From Ulota crispa (taxonomy: Eukaryota > Streptophyta > Bryopsida > Orthotrichales > Orthotrichaceae), in contig OY987248.1 in assembly GCA_963920765.1 (NCBI GenBank), forward strand, positions 17,208,539-17,272,538: a stretch of 64,000 nt of DNA. The letters run 5' to 3'. The position numbers and the translations under genes are program-made. Below are positions 36,180 to 48,331 of the stretch, in pieces (the stretch's first letter is position 1; every line of letters begins with the position of its first letter). Below the pieces are notes generated by a model. It was not told the origin of the DNA, searched no databases, and worked only from the letters and a program-made list of their open reading frames with translations.

Positions 36180-39100
36180 TTAATAAAGTATTCAATCATT
36201 TATGGAATCTCGACCATATCCACGACGAAGAAAAAACTGTTTAATTTTTTGACTTGAACGAGATTTCTCCTGTTCTCTTCTTGCTCCACAAGTAACATAT
36301 AATCTTCTTAGCATTTCTTCATCTATAAATAAATTTTGACGAGAAAAAATAAAATGATGATTTCGAAATAATAAACCAGTAGGGTGCCAAAGAAACTATC
36401 CTCTAATAAATATCATAGGTTTACTCAATAATCAATATTCCATTTGATATTCTGTAAATAATCGTGAAAATCCTAGTATTAAAAACTGCTCTTCTAATAA
36501 AATATCTTCTAATTGAAATTCTAATTCTTGTACATTTCTTTGTCTTATTCGGGATAAAATTCTTTCATAAGGAAGTTGCTCTTTTGTTTTTTGCTAAATA
36601 ATTTCAAAAAACTGAGAATTTTTTGATGGGCCATTCAATTCTTTTTTTTGTGAAAAATCAAAATTATATGTAACTTTGAATTCATTAGGTCTGTTTATCC
36701 AATTAAATTAATTAGTACAAATAAAATTAAGACGAGATACTTTTGGTGCCCAAGTTATATTACTAGTTAATTGAAAAAGTTCTTTTTTATAAGAAATTAT
36801 TTGATTAAAAGATTTTTTTAACAATGCATTTTTTTTATTTTGATTTATTATTGAAAAATGTCCTTTTTTTTATCATTTTTTGGTTGAAACTGAAAATGAA
36901 AATGATTCTTTTTATTAGTATTTTTTTTTTCAAATATTTCTAGCCATGAAAACTCTATTAAAAGACTTTCTAAAATATTACAAGCTAAATAAAAATCATT
37001 TTCAGCATATTTATCAAGTGAAATTAAATTATCCGGTTTGTTTTCTAATATAAACAAAGAATCTCGAGCAGCTAACCCAGCTAAACAACCTAAAACATGA
37101 GGTAAAATAATAAATTCTTTTATTGTTGATTCAAAAAGTGAAGGCTCTAAATGGTATTTAGATAGATAATAAATTTTTTTTTCCACAAATCATTACCAAA
37201 ATACAAAGGATTTTTAGGCAAATTTTTTATAAACAAATTTTATACAAGAACTTTTCCAACTTTGTAAAAAAGTGTCCCATAATTATGCGTAAAATTTATT
37301 TTATTATTTATATATGTAGAACCTAAAGTTTGTCTATGAAATGCTAGTCTTATAGTTTTTTTTTCTATTACGGATTGGTTTTGAACAATAGTAATTAATA
37401 AAATTTCATTAATAAGTTCTACTAAATCTCGTGCATTATACCCTATGGTTCTATGTCCAATTTCATTAATAGAAGATTTTTGATTTTTTGAATAAAAATA
37501 TTCACTACGTTTACTGCTTAGTAAAATCAAAAGTGTTTTTTGTCTTTGTAAAAGATTAAACATTCTAATATTTATTAATCGATCTAATCGATTTGGAGAA
37601 ATTAAAGCAAGATCAACTTTTCTAGGAAGATGAGTCGAACCAATAATTACTATATTATGAATATTTTTTTTACTAAAACCAGTTTGAAATATTTTAAAAA
37701 AATACCAAGTAAAAAAGTTGGATCAGATTCCACATTTTGAGTTGAATGGTTTACATTAATTTCATGAATATTTTGCATCCAGACTATACACGGAGATAAT
37801 TTTTTTGCTAATTCTAAAATAAGATTTAATCTTCGTAAACTTTCCATTAGAATATTCATCCAACTTTCAGTTAAAATGTCAGGTTTATTATATAAAAGTT
37901 TACATATAGATATCTTTATTAGAGGAACAAAAGAATTTGCGGCTAGATTTTTAACCAAATAAGAGCGTCCAGTTTCTAATGAACCTATTAATAAAATTCC
38001 TTTGGAAGAAAAAAGTCTTAATTCAAGTGAATAGGTTTTTTATATAAAGTTGATTTTAAAGTACTAATTTGCCACGGAATATTTAAGGATATACTTTTTT
38101 GCCAATAAGATAAAAAAACTAAATTTTTTGCTAAATAAAATTGATGAAACAGATAATTTACTAAACTTTTTTGATAATCTTCAGTTAAATTTTCTAAATA
38201 GTTTGTAAATTTGTATTGTTTCACAATTGAATTGCCAAATTGAAAACTTTTAAAACTAGTATTAGAAGTAAATTTTGATCTATATTGTTCAATACTTTTA
38301 TCAGTGATTAAAGATTGAACCAATAGTTTTCGTTCTCTACAAGAAAGGTCTAATCCTTTATTTTTAATTAATAATTTGTTTATTTATTTTTAAATAAATA
38401 AAATTTTGCATTTTTTATATAGTGTTTTAAATTTTGAAAAAAATGCATTAATAAATTTTCGGATTTAATAAATTGTATTGAATTATTATGTAGTAAACTA
38501 TCTAAATATTTTCCACGTGAAGAATCTATTAAAGATTGAATTATTTCAAAATATTCCATAGTTTGAAATAATCTTGAACCTAATAAATTGGAAAAGTATT
38601 TTTGAAAAAGAAAACAGTTAAAAATAATAAAACTTATAGCTGCTACATATTCTTTATTCTAGTTAGTAACAAAATTTAAGTAAAAAGATGGCCATATAAT
38701 TTTTTGATTATTATGCTGTTTATTAATTTCTTTTAATAAACGTAAATTCCAAATTTCAAATAAATTACCAATAATTTTCTTTTTAAATTAAATAATAAAC
38801 TTTTTAATAAATAATTAAAATTTTCTTTTTTATTTTGTAAAGTTGTTAGCAAAATATAATTAAATTGATCATTAATTTTTAACAACAATTCTAATAATGA
38901 ATTTAAAACTATGTTTTTAATATATTTCCACCATTTAAAAGTAAAAAACCATGGTATATATTTTTCAACAAAAGCCCACTTTACTGATTTTTTCAATATT
39001 GATTTATTTTAATTTGTGAAATTAATTTAATAGATTTCTTTGAAAAATATGATAATGTATTCTTGTTTTTTTCATATTTTAAATTTCTAGTATTTATATT

Positions 39101-40392
39101 ATTATTTAAAATAGTATCAATTAAATTTTCTTTAAAATTAGATTTTGTAATAAATAATTTGTTAGTCCAATTAACTATTTGATTATTTTTGTTTTGAATT
39201 TTGATAAAAAATTCAAAAAGTAAATTATTTTCAAAATAATTTATTTGATGAACATTATTTTTTTGTTTTAATGTTTTTGAATATATAAGTTTTTTGCAAA
39301 ATTAAGTTTTTTTAAATTTCTTGTTTTTTTAGAAAAAACTGGATTAAATTTAACTAATGAATTGAATAAGTTATTCAAGTCAAAGTTATACAAAAACATT
39401 AATTTTTTGTAGTTAATTTTTTTTAAAGTTTTTGATAGACAAGTTTTATATATTTGTAATTCAATATTTGAATTTTAATTTTTTTTTGTGAAAAAAAGTT
39501 AATTGATTATTAGATAAGTTTTTTTTTTCTATAATTTTACTTTTTATTAATTGTGTATATGTTAAATTATTATTTTTATTTATTTTTAAGTAAAAATTTA
39601 AATTTTTTTTTGAACTTAAATTAGAATAATATAAAAAGTTTAATAATTCTAATGTATCAGCTTTAAAAAATTGAGAGTTTAATAAAATTTCATTAGATAT
39701 TTTTATCAAACTAAAATAATTTTTTTCATTTTGCCAGATTGGTGAGAAAAAAATGCTATTAAAATTTTTTGTACAAATTTTATTATTATTAATACCATTG
39801 AAATAATTAATAAAAAAGTTAGTAATTAATATTTTATCAAAATAACAATAAGTATTTAGTTTATAATAAATATTGAACGTTATTTGTTTTAATAAAATTT
39901 GTTTATTTAAAACAATTTTGTAAAAATTTTTGGTTTTAATATTTTTAATTTTTGGAGAGTAAATAAAAAGTTTTGAAAATTTATATCTATTTTTAAGAAA
40001 AATAAATGTAAGTTTGTTATAAAAACTACAAATATATTTTTTATTTAATTTATTAGACCATTTAGTAATTAAATTTTTATTGTTTAAAATATTTATTTTA
40101 TTAGATAAAAATAGTAATTTTTTTGTTTTTCAATAAAAAACTTTGATGTTTTTTTTTTTTTGGTTTTTTCACTAATTAAAATAACTTTATTAAAATTATA
40201 ATAAATATATTTAGTTTTTTTATACTATTATTATAAAAATATTTTTTTCCTTTTTTTTCCAATTTAATAAATTTGATCAATTATAATGTTTGTTATTTTT
40301 CTTAAATTTATATTTTTCTTATAATAAAAATTTTTATTAACTAAAAATAATTTTTTATAAAAATAATTATAAATTAATTGATCTTTATTTGA
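36180..40392 (-). pseudogene. ycf2: Nuclear copy of chloroplast ycf2 (NUPT), decayed
   Basis: Minus-strand translation gives successive ycf2 blocks in N-to-C order. A Walker A segment reads GSLETGRSYLVK (about 37956-37985). A Walker B-like segment reads SPCIVWMQNIHEI. Then come NARDLVELINE, IRLAFHRQTL and GTLFYKVGK (37240-37563), HVLGCLAGLAARDS (about 37100), and a C-terminal RRGYGRDS segment ending at 36180. In plastids Ycf2 is a large AAA-type, FtsH-related protein of the inner-envelope import motor. Here the frame is broken many times, including a stop where the family has Gln after GKVLV (37237-37239). The N-terminal part (38.3-40.4 kb) is extremely AT-rich and hard to align. It is inserted in a nuclear MITE, so it is not a plastid contig. 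Confidence 0.88.
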
Positions 40393-40792
40393 ACTATTCT
40401 ACCACACCCTTTCAGCTATTCTACCACACCCTATTCTACCACACCCTTTCAGCTATTCTACCACACTCCCGGAATAAACTTTAGATTTCTACCATCCAAA
40501 AGCTAAATTTGAGAATTTGGAATTCATATTTGGACTTGGAGACCTTGATTTTATCTAGAACCATAATAAAAAGGTTGTAATTGAACAACACCCAATGAAA
40601 AAGCTTTTTCTTTTTATAAACAAAAGCAAAAGTAATACTTTTTCTCTGAGCTAAGCTTTTCCATTGGGTGTTGTTCAATTACAACCTTTTTGTTATGGTT
40701 CTAGATAAAATCAAGGTCTCCAAGTCCAAATTTGATATCCAAATTCTGAAATTCAACTATTTAATGGTAGAAATCTAAAATTTGCCCCTGAA

Positions 40793-41057
40793 GTGTGGTA
40801 GAATAGCTGAAAGGGTGTGGTAGAATAGCTGGAAGGGTGTGGTAGAATAGCTGAAAGGGTGTGGTAGAATAGCTGAAAGGGTGTGGTAGAATAGCTGAAA
40901 GGGTGTGGTAGAATAGCTAAAAGGGTGTGGTAGAATAGCTGAAAGGGTGTGGTAGAATAGCTGAAAGGGTGTGATAGAATAGCTGAAAGGGTGTGGTAGA
41001 ATAGCTGAAAGGGTGTGGTAGAATAGCTGAAAGGGTGTGGTAGACATATCAATCCCC
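40793..41057. repeat. 22 bp minisatellite, 12 units
   Basis: Units of GTGTGGTAGAATAG followed by CTGAAAGG start every 22 bp from 40793 to 41035. The last unit merges into the MITE terminus (GTGGTAGACATATC). Units are nearly identical. Several inverted units of the same sequence stand at 40393-40470 at the other end of the MITE. The apparent open frames here (40753-41085) are only translations of the array. Confidence 0.95.
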
Positions 41058-42061
41058 TTTCGTTATGAACAATGAGGATCTGCAATCAAACGGTGTGAAA
41101 CAGGATAAAACCAACACCAATCAGTCTGGGGGGAGACATTACAAGTGTGAACAGAGCCCCTCCCCGCGCAAGGAGCTTCATCGGAATAGTAGTCCCGTTT
41201 GCGAGTGTGCCTCTCTCTCGCGTCCAAGTCCGTTGCTTTGCTTTCCTCGTTGCGAGCGGCGCGGCACACCTCGCACTCCCTCCCTCCCTCCCTCCACCAT
41301 TTTAGGTCGTCGTCAATGCAAAGCTGATCCGTTCCCAGACATTTTCGCAACCTCATTCTTGGCAGCAAAATTTAATTCCCGTCCGTTCTCCCGCCCGATC
41401 GGGTGGTTGCGCTGGAGTTTTCCCAAGCTTTTCTAAGGAAGTGGTAAGCACACGGGCTACAGAAAGAGCGCATTTATTATTATGCTTTATTTTGTACCGC
41501 CAAAGAATCTCTGTGACGTGTTTGATGATTCGCTTTCCCTATTTCGAGTTCGTGTTAGTGTTGATTAGGGTTTGGTGGTGTTGATTAGAGTGTTTTTTCA
41601 AGGTAGCGAATGGTTAGGTTTGGGATTCAAAGAAGGCGCATTGGTTTCATTTTGTACTGCCGATGTTTCCGCGGCGTGAGTGATGCATTGGTTTAGCGCT
41701 TTCTGGTTCACACTGGCGTTGATTAGGGTTTGGTGGATTTTGGTTAAGGCCTTTTTAGGGTTTTATGAGGTTATGAGGAGGAAACGGGCTTCGTAGAGAG
41801 GTGCATTGGTTTTAATTTGAGAACGGCATCGCTGCGGCGCGTTGGATAATTTGTTTTTCTCTGTTTGTACTGTTGGTTAGGGTTTGATGGTATGGAGTAG
41901 GATTTTTTATGGAAATGACTGCAAATGAATTATGATTTATTTATTTTTTTACATTTGTGAGAGGTGAAGGTTGGACTGATGATTGGATTCTTATTTATTG
42001 AGGATGACTCGTTCTCGCGTTTTGACATGTTTTTGACCTATCTTCAGGGTTATACGACACA
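41058..42061 (+). other. Promoter region, leader exon and leader intron of the Acinus gene
   Basis: Base composition changes sharply to GC-richer DNA after the MITE. A consensus donor GTG|GTAAGC at 41443/41444 and an acceptor TCTTCAG|GG at 42047/42048 define a 604 bp intron in the 5' leader, placing the ATG 14 bases into exon 2. A CCTC microsatellite (about 41272-41296) lies in the leader or core promoter. The transcription start was not determined and no TATA box was confirmed. Confidence 0.6.
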
Positions 42062-45000
42062 ATGTCGACGCCGTTGCCGGCCTTGGGCAATCGAACTCCG
42101 GAGCAGCTGAAGGTTGCTGAGTTGCGTGAGGAGCTGAAAAAGCGAGGCATTCAATTCAAAGGGTTGAAGAAAGACCTTATAGACCGTCTGGAGGATGTGT
42201 TGAAGCAGGAGGAATTGGACCAGCAGAAAGCGCTTGATACTGTTGTGGAGGATGCAGCTCCTACTACTCCTGTGGATGTTGATCATCCTGACCCGGTAAC
42301 TCCCGTCACGAAGCGACGGTCCTCTAAGGGTCATGATCATACTGCGAAAGAGGAGGAGCCCAAGGTTGATGTGGTTCCTAATGAGCCTGTGCTTGCATCC
42401 GAGGGAACTGAAATCATAATTTCCGTGGCGGAGGAATCTAAACCTCAAGAAGGAGATCCTGTGCCTGTGCCTGTGCCTGTGCCTGAGGCTGCAGCTGAAA
42501 ATGTTACAGCTGCTACACCAACGGAAGAAACAACTGTTGTTGGCAATGTTGTGGCAGCAATTGACGATGTTGTGGAAGAAGTACCTGTGGTGGAATCTGC
42601 GAAGGTTGTCGATGAGTCGGCTACTACCACTACTGCAGTACCTGCTCTCGAAGACCTGGTTGCAGATTTAGAACAAAATTTTAATCAGGTCGTTCAGGAA
42701 GAGCCTCCAGTTCAGCAAGTTGAGGAAACGGGCGCTGTGGAGGGAGAAACGCTGCCCGAATTACCTACCGATATTATCCCTGTTGTGGAAAAAGCTGTGG
42801 CTCTGACGGAGGAGGTCGTCTCTACGACATTCGAGAAGACTACTACGACGACTGTAGAAGAGCAAGAAGTTCACGTTGTGTCCGGGGATCAAAATGTTGT
42901 GACTTTAGAAGCGGAACAGATTGTCACAACAAGCACCAGGGTTGAGTTAGAGACTATGGTGGATTCAGCTAACAAGGTTGCCAGCATGGAGGAAACAACT
43001 ACCACGGTTGTGACTGTGGAAACACGTACCACTGTTGACGAGGGTGAAGGCGCAAAACTCAATGCAGAGGCTGTGGGAGCACTGGAGGGTAAAAGTGATG
43101 AGAAGATCGATGAGATTCCTCCTAAGGAGGATGTCCCTGAAGTTGTGACAGTTGCGGAAACACCAAAAGATGAAACGGTGATGGATGTTGATGGAGGGGC
43201 TGAGAAAGGGTTGAACTTGGAAGAACCAAAAGATGAAACGGTGAAGGATATTGATGTAGGGGCTGAGAAAGGATTGAATGTGGAAGAACCAAAAGACGAA
43301 ACGGTGAAGGATATTGATGTAGGGGCTGAGAAACGATTGAATGTGGAAGAACCAAAAGACGAAACGCCGATGGATGTTGATGCAGATGTCCAGAAAGGGT
43401 CTAAAAGGAAGGATGCAGGTTGGTCTTCCTGCATGCTTGCCTCTTTTCTTCTTCTACAGTTCCTCTACAATTACCTCCTTTCAGCTCATGGACGTCTGAG
43501 CATGATCAAAAGTTTGATGTTTCCAATTATATGGCCTGAAATCTATAGGTTAGTAGCAGTTTATCATGAATATAGGCATTGGTGGTGGAGGATTGTATGG
43601 ATTTCTATCTTTGTTCAACCATGTGAATCTTTGACCGAGGGACGGACGGTCTGTACAATGATTTTTCTCAGTGTGGATGATATTTTTTTTGGGATGTTTT
43701 GAATCTTCTGCGATTTTAACTTTTTTGGTTTTACTTTGGTTTTTCCTCCATTTATCAGTGGATGGGGAATTTACACTCTTGGAGCCCACCAAACGACGAC
43801 GGTGGAACTCCGCGAAGGGTGAGGAGGACTCTAAAAGTTCAGGAAAGGATGTCCAACCTCTCGAGTTACAAGATACAGTACCTTCTCCAAATGCTCCTGT
43901 TCCATCTGCTAAAGTTTTGACTCCAAAAAGCGCACCTTCTGAGAAAGTGGCCGTTACTAGAAACATGCCTACGAGAACAGAGGCTACAGTTAATGGAGAG
44001 GGCCAAAAAACTCGTGTTGGTAAGCCCTACCTCACTTTGTGTAAAGAACAAATTCAGTTTGCAGTTTGCCTCAATGCATATATTTGATGACGTTTGTTGC
44101 ATGAAAATGTTGTTATCATTTGCTTTGCTGCCACATGGGCATTTAGCTGATTAGGAAGTTTTGAGCTGGTGATTAGATCTAAGAAATGTTATATGTTGAT
44201 CGCTTCCCTGTCTCTCCCTGCTGATGCAATGCAGTGCCATCTAGTGCAAAGCCCGCTACTTCGTCTTTGAAGATTGATAAGTTCTTGCGGCCTTTCACTT
44301 TCAAAGCTGTCAAGGAGCTTCTTGCACAAACTGGCTCAGTTCAAGATGTGTGGATGGATCAGATCAAAACTCACTGCTTTGTCACAGTAAGCCTGTCACT
44401 GTGGTTCAGGTTCTGGAAAGTGATGATCCTCTTGCAGTGTCTGTGGTGCCTCAATGAAGTTTGCGCTGTTGAATGACTTGGGGTTTGCAGAAAATTGCGC
44501 TGTTCTCTCCAACATGCTAAATATTGGTCCCTTCTGATTTGGATTTTATTCTAGCGTCTTGTGTAGATTCTGAATTAGATATCTTTTGTCAATATATCTG
44601 TCAGGTCCAGATGTACTGCACCCAATATTGATGAGATGTATCTGTGCTTTTCCAGTATTCATCTGTTGAAGAAGCCACAGCCACACGTAATGCCCTATAC
44701 AATCTTCAGTGGCCTCCTCAGGGAGGGCGGCTGTTGACAGCGGAATTTGTTGACCCATCAGAAGTGAAACTTCGAAGTGATGGTGAGAAAGCAGCTGCTG
44801 CTGCAGGTCCCACAGCGACAGCAGCGCCTTCCACCAATGCCATTACGCCCCGAGGAGCCGTTCCAGCTAATTCGAAGGCACCAAAAGAGGGAGGCACAGT
44901 TCCCTCATCTGGCCAGCCCTCCACTCCTGCAGCAGGATTACTTCCTCCCCCACCTCCCCTTCCATTTTCTCCCAGGGATAAACCTAAGCAAGGTAAGCAA

Positions 45001-45386
45001 TGGTCACAGTTTTCACTGAGTATTTCTCTTTCTTCAAGATGATCAAAACCTCGCTGACCAATTTCTCGAAATAATAGCACTTCGAGCCTATTTTTCCTCT
45101 AAGGACTAGATTTTGTATTAGAGCAACGATACAAATTGAGATGCAGAAGTGAGTTGGTTTTTTTTAATGCAGCCTGGTTGATAATCAACATTTCAACACC
45201 TGATTGTTATAATTTTACATGGATGTGTTTGCAGAAGTGGAGAAAACCCCAACCCTGGATGATCTTTTCAGGAAAACACGATCAAAGCCTCATATTTATT
45301 ACCTTCCTTTGACGGCCCAAGAGGTTGCAGACAAAGTGGCAGCCAGGAATCGAGAAGCTGCCACAAAACCTGGTGTTAAAGCCTAG
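42062..45386 (+). CDS. ACINUS: Acinus-like SAP/RRM splicing factor, ASAP complex scaffold
   Basis: Five coding exons: 42062-43418, 43759-44019, 44235-44386, 44656-44992, 45235-45386, giving 752 residues. All introns are GT/AG and phases match (1, 1, 0, 1). Residues 13-47 form a SAP DNA/RNA-binding domain (LKVAELREELKKRGIQ). A long acidic Glu/Val/Thr-rich linker ends in four 21-residue repeats around EEPKDETVKDIDVG. KRRRWNSA follows in exon 2 of this list. Residues 551-625 are an RRM-like fold (IDKFLRPFTFKAVKELL, then KTHCFVTYSSVEEA across a junction). A proline stretch leads to the C-terminal RSB motif LDDLFRKT...YYLPL, which binds RNPS1 and SAP18. Known Acinus proteins scaffold the ASAP complex in the nucleus and influence splicing beside the exon junction complex. 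The open frame that runs on to 43702 is read-through into intron 1 of the coding region. Confidence 0.93.
43150..43405 (+). repeat. In-frame 63 bp tandem repeat in Acinus
   Basis: Four diverged units encode 21 residues of the form EEPKDETV(K/M)D(I/V)D followed by GAEKGLN(V/L). The two middle units differ by only a few bases, so the block expanded by recent local duplication while keeping frame. Confidence 0.9.
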
Positions 45387-46441
45387 GTAGTTTTTTCCAC
45401 ACATGTGCACAAGTCAGACTTTGCGGTTCGCATCAGCGTCCCGTCGTCCCTGTGAGCCGGTAAGAGGTGCCTGAACAACGTTTTTATCTGCTAGTCCAGC
45501 ATAACATCATTCGGGTCTGTGTCTGCCTTGAGAAACCATCTTGTAGTGTAAACAATTGTAGGTTTTTTCTTCTTTCTCTTTTTTATTCTCTTAGCTGGAT
45601 AGCAAATATGCAAAAACTGTAGTGTGATCCTGCAATTTGCTGGATTGCCCCGCTCCAAAATTGACGACCGACTTTTTCTCTATCCAGTCGTTACCAGACT
45701 CCTCTGAAATCTCTCAGAGAAGTCCCGTACCCTCCTTTGATTTCTGCGGACCTATTTTTTCTTTTTTTTTCATATCTTCTGATTTCTTTTATGCCCCGTT
45801 TTTTAGAGCTCATTCACTCTGTCAATGTTAGAGAAGTCACATTAATTATTGGCTGGTTCGTTCAAATTCCTTGAGTTCTGAGTGACAAAACTTGAGTTTT
45901 GGGTTGGGACTAACCTCCAATTGTAGGATGTTCATACGTCAAAAGTGGTGTCTGTCTGTGGTAGAGGGGGTTTCTTTTTGTTTCACAGGTGAGCAAGCTA
46001 CGATGCGGGTTGGCATTTCCATCTGGAACTTCCTTTTTCCTCTACGCCGGTTCTAGAGGCATCTGGGGCTGTCCATCGCATCCAGTGTGATGAGGCAAAT
46101 GGCACACGTTACTTGTGGAGGACATCTTTTGGTGTATTCTTCTTGAAGACTGGGGGAGTTGTACTTGAGGTCTAGTCGCGGAGTATGGAAAAACAGAACT
46201 CAAAAGTTTTACTTGGTTACAAAATGGAGGCCTTTTTATTTAGTTTGAAAACTCTAATATCTCTTGTCAGGGCTAAGTTTTTGCCACCTGATTCTACCTT
46301 ATGGACACCAATGACTTTCATTTTTGTTGTCCATGTGCTTCTCTAGTAGAGAGCACAGATTTTATGCATTCCTCAGTGTGAACAGGTCATGAACCCATGG
46401 GACAAAACTGCATAACAGAGCGTTGATGCGCTCAATAACTA
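45387..46441. other. Acinus 3' untranslated region and flank
   Basis: No further gene is seen. The open frame 45637-45831 has no domain. The 3' untranslated region probably ends within the first several hundred bases, but no poly(A) signal was confirmed. Confidence 0.5.
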
Positions 46442-46763
46442 AGGTAGGAGGTTCTAAAACGGAGCGTTTAAGGGCTGAAACTGAATTTTGGGGAGGTGAA
46501 ACTTCTTTAAATAATTTTCAGTAAATTTTCCTTGAAAGATAAGAGGATTTGGCATCTAACCCAAGATGTCTTATTTTTTGGAGCTTTGTGGACTTAGATA
46601 TGAAATTTTGAAGTAGAAAGGACATAGGTGCAAGTGGTGCACCTCCTCAAATGTACGTCTCCATTACATTGTTGAAGAGCTATGAAAAATAACATGTACA
46701 AATGGGGTACATTTGAGAAAGTGCACCGTTTTAGAGCATGTACCATTTTAGAACCTCCTACCT
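46442..46763. mobile_element. AGGTAGGAGG MITE, copy 1 (322 bp)
   Basis: Ends AGGTAGGAGGTTCTAAAAC and, on the other strand, AGGTAGGAGGTTCTAAAAT, with TA at both sides. The interior includes GCACCTCCTCAAATGTAC. An inverted relative lies at 60851-61177. TA target suggests mariner-type mobilisation. Confidence 0.85.
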
Positions 46764-48071
46764 TAGTTTTTGGTTTGACTGCGCACAGCTTTCGTATCTG
46801 TTTCCTACCGTACTTATCACTTCCAAAGGGCTTCCAAGTTCCAGTGTCTGATATATTGGTAGTACATTATTCAGATACTAAATGAATTCGATACGCACAT
46901 TTGAAATACGTAGAAGAACTGTGGATGGTAAAAACAAAAATCTGCTGTAGTAGTGACTGTCGGTATTCATCAGACATTCGAGTATATTAGTGTAGTCGGA
47001 ACTTCGTTTTTATTTGTCATTGAACTTTTGGTGTTTTTGACTAACTTTGTTCAACTTTTAAATCCCTAAGGAACCCAATTTGGGCATAACATTCAGTAGC
47101 CTGAAGAGAGGCTGTCTTTCCCTCTTCAGGTATCATCCACGAACTTCATCTTGACACAATGGTTGGTCCCCATATCGGCTTATGTGCCCTAAACTGAGCC
47201 TCTCTTTCATAAACTCTTTAACAAATTCAGCCAAGTGTCCTCTTAGCTACTGATGAGTGTGGAATATTTCACACTCTTCAGTTGGAGGGAGGGAGGGGGG
47301 GTAGGCTTGTTGAGTGCTGCTGAATGTTATCGGTGTTTACATAATTTTGGAGATGAATAAATCCTTATCAAACCTCTACTTTTAGCAATTTTTTTTCAAT
47401 ACAAGTTTGTTTTGAAGTCAACTTTCAACATCAAAAGCCTGGTTTTGAAATTGAATATTGATGATTTCTTACTCAAGATTTTGTACAAGGGTGTCCACTA
47501 CAATCTTGATTTTTGTAGTGTTAGAAAATCTTGAAAATGGGCCTTGAATACACTAGAGCTTGGAGAAAAGTACACATTAAAACTCTTTTAGTCCCTAAAT
47601 GCACAAGGGGTAAGGGCAAAACATAAATGAGTTTTTCTTATGAGTAAGAAATGAAACAATTACATTCATCCAACTCTGATATTATATGATCTAGATTATC
47701 ACAAGCCGTTTTTTAATACGTAGTTGCATGAACTAAGTTGATAACCATCACTGGATTGCGAAATGGATACATACAGAGGAAATTCCAAAAACTAGAGAAG
47801 TTGTTCAAGCTCTTAGGCATTGAGGCAACATGGCTGTTGTGCGAAAGCTCAATCCTCTCATAATTTGAGAGGGCTCACGCTAAGTCGTTATCTATTCAAA
47901 CTCAAATCCAATAAGATCACATGAGAGTTTTGGTGTCGGTTCCAAGAGGGTCATCAAGGGATAGAAAATGAAATATCATTCCACCATGGAGTTGGTTTAC
48001 ATCTGCTCTGACCGCCTTGCCATATTTTGTCAGCCCTTGCAGAATCTGAAATGGCTTGCTTAGAGCTATTA
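46764..48071. other. Intergenic; partial TTAA-family copy
   Basis: No gene. About 47398-47580 matches the interior of 16569-17212 (reverse complement), with TTTTGTACAAGGGTGTCCAC and CTTGGAGAAAAG. A lone CCCTAAATGCACAAGG terminus follows at about 47593. Confidence 0.5.
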
Positions 48072-48328
48072 ACACCATATTAGGTAAATTGGGAAAAAGG
48101 GGGGTCCCAATTTGTACATCACCTTGATCCAGAATAGTCACCTAGAACCAGATTTGAAGGTATCAAATTCAGTTTGAACTACTAAGATTTTTTCCCTTGC
48201 AAATTCCTCCTCTCAGGTGAGGGCACGTGTCCAAAAAAAAAAAACGCTGAGCTCAATTGTACATGATCATGTACAACTTGCAAAAGTCCCAAAATGTAAC
48301 CTTTTTCTCAATTTACCTAATATGGTGT
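48072..48328. mobile_element. Tourist-type MITE with TTA target, copy 1 (257 bp)
   Basis: Ends ACACCATATTAGGTAAATTG and its inverted repeat, flanked by exact TTA duplications (48069-48071, 48329-48331). A 3 bp TTA target points to PIF/Harbinger mobilisation. A related copy sits in intron 1 of the glycine-rich gene (61474-61727). Confidence 0.85.
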
Positions 48329-48331
48329 TTA

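Larger units (their letters stand above)
35846..41057. mobile_element. GGGGATT foldback MITE, copy 5, split by chloroplast DNA
   Basis: The left end GGGGATTGATGTGTGTACC runs to about 35890. After the plastid insertion the MITE resumes near 40393 with several CCACACCCTTTCAGC units, the family interior (AACACCCAATGAAAAAGC and mirror), the 12-unit array and the right end CATATCAATCCCC. It is unusual in carrying expanded 22 bp units in both arms, which are inverted with respect to each other. Confidence 0.85.

Noticed and set aside
36180-40392. Window as organellar genome
   Set aside because: The ycf2 copy is broken and sits inside a nuclear MITE; the neighbouring Acinus gene has spliceosomal introns.
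32164-41057. CRISPR-like regular arrays at 32164 and 40793
   Set aside because: The units are contiguous 22 bp tandem repeats with no unique spacers, in a eukaryotic nuclear context and joined to MITE ends.
40753-41085. Two long repetitive minus-strand proteins
   Set aside because: They are translations of the 22 bp array in different frames and have no other support.
42050-45080. Antisense open frames within the Acinus gene (42050-42448, 42889-43434, 44718-45080)
   Set aside because: They are shadows of the GC-rich coding exons; the plus-strand frame has domains and matching splice phases.
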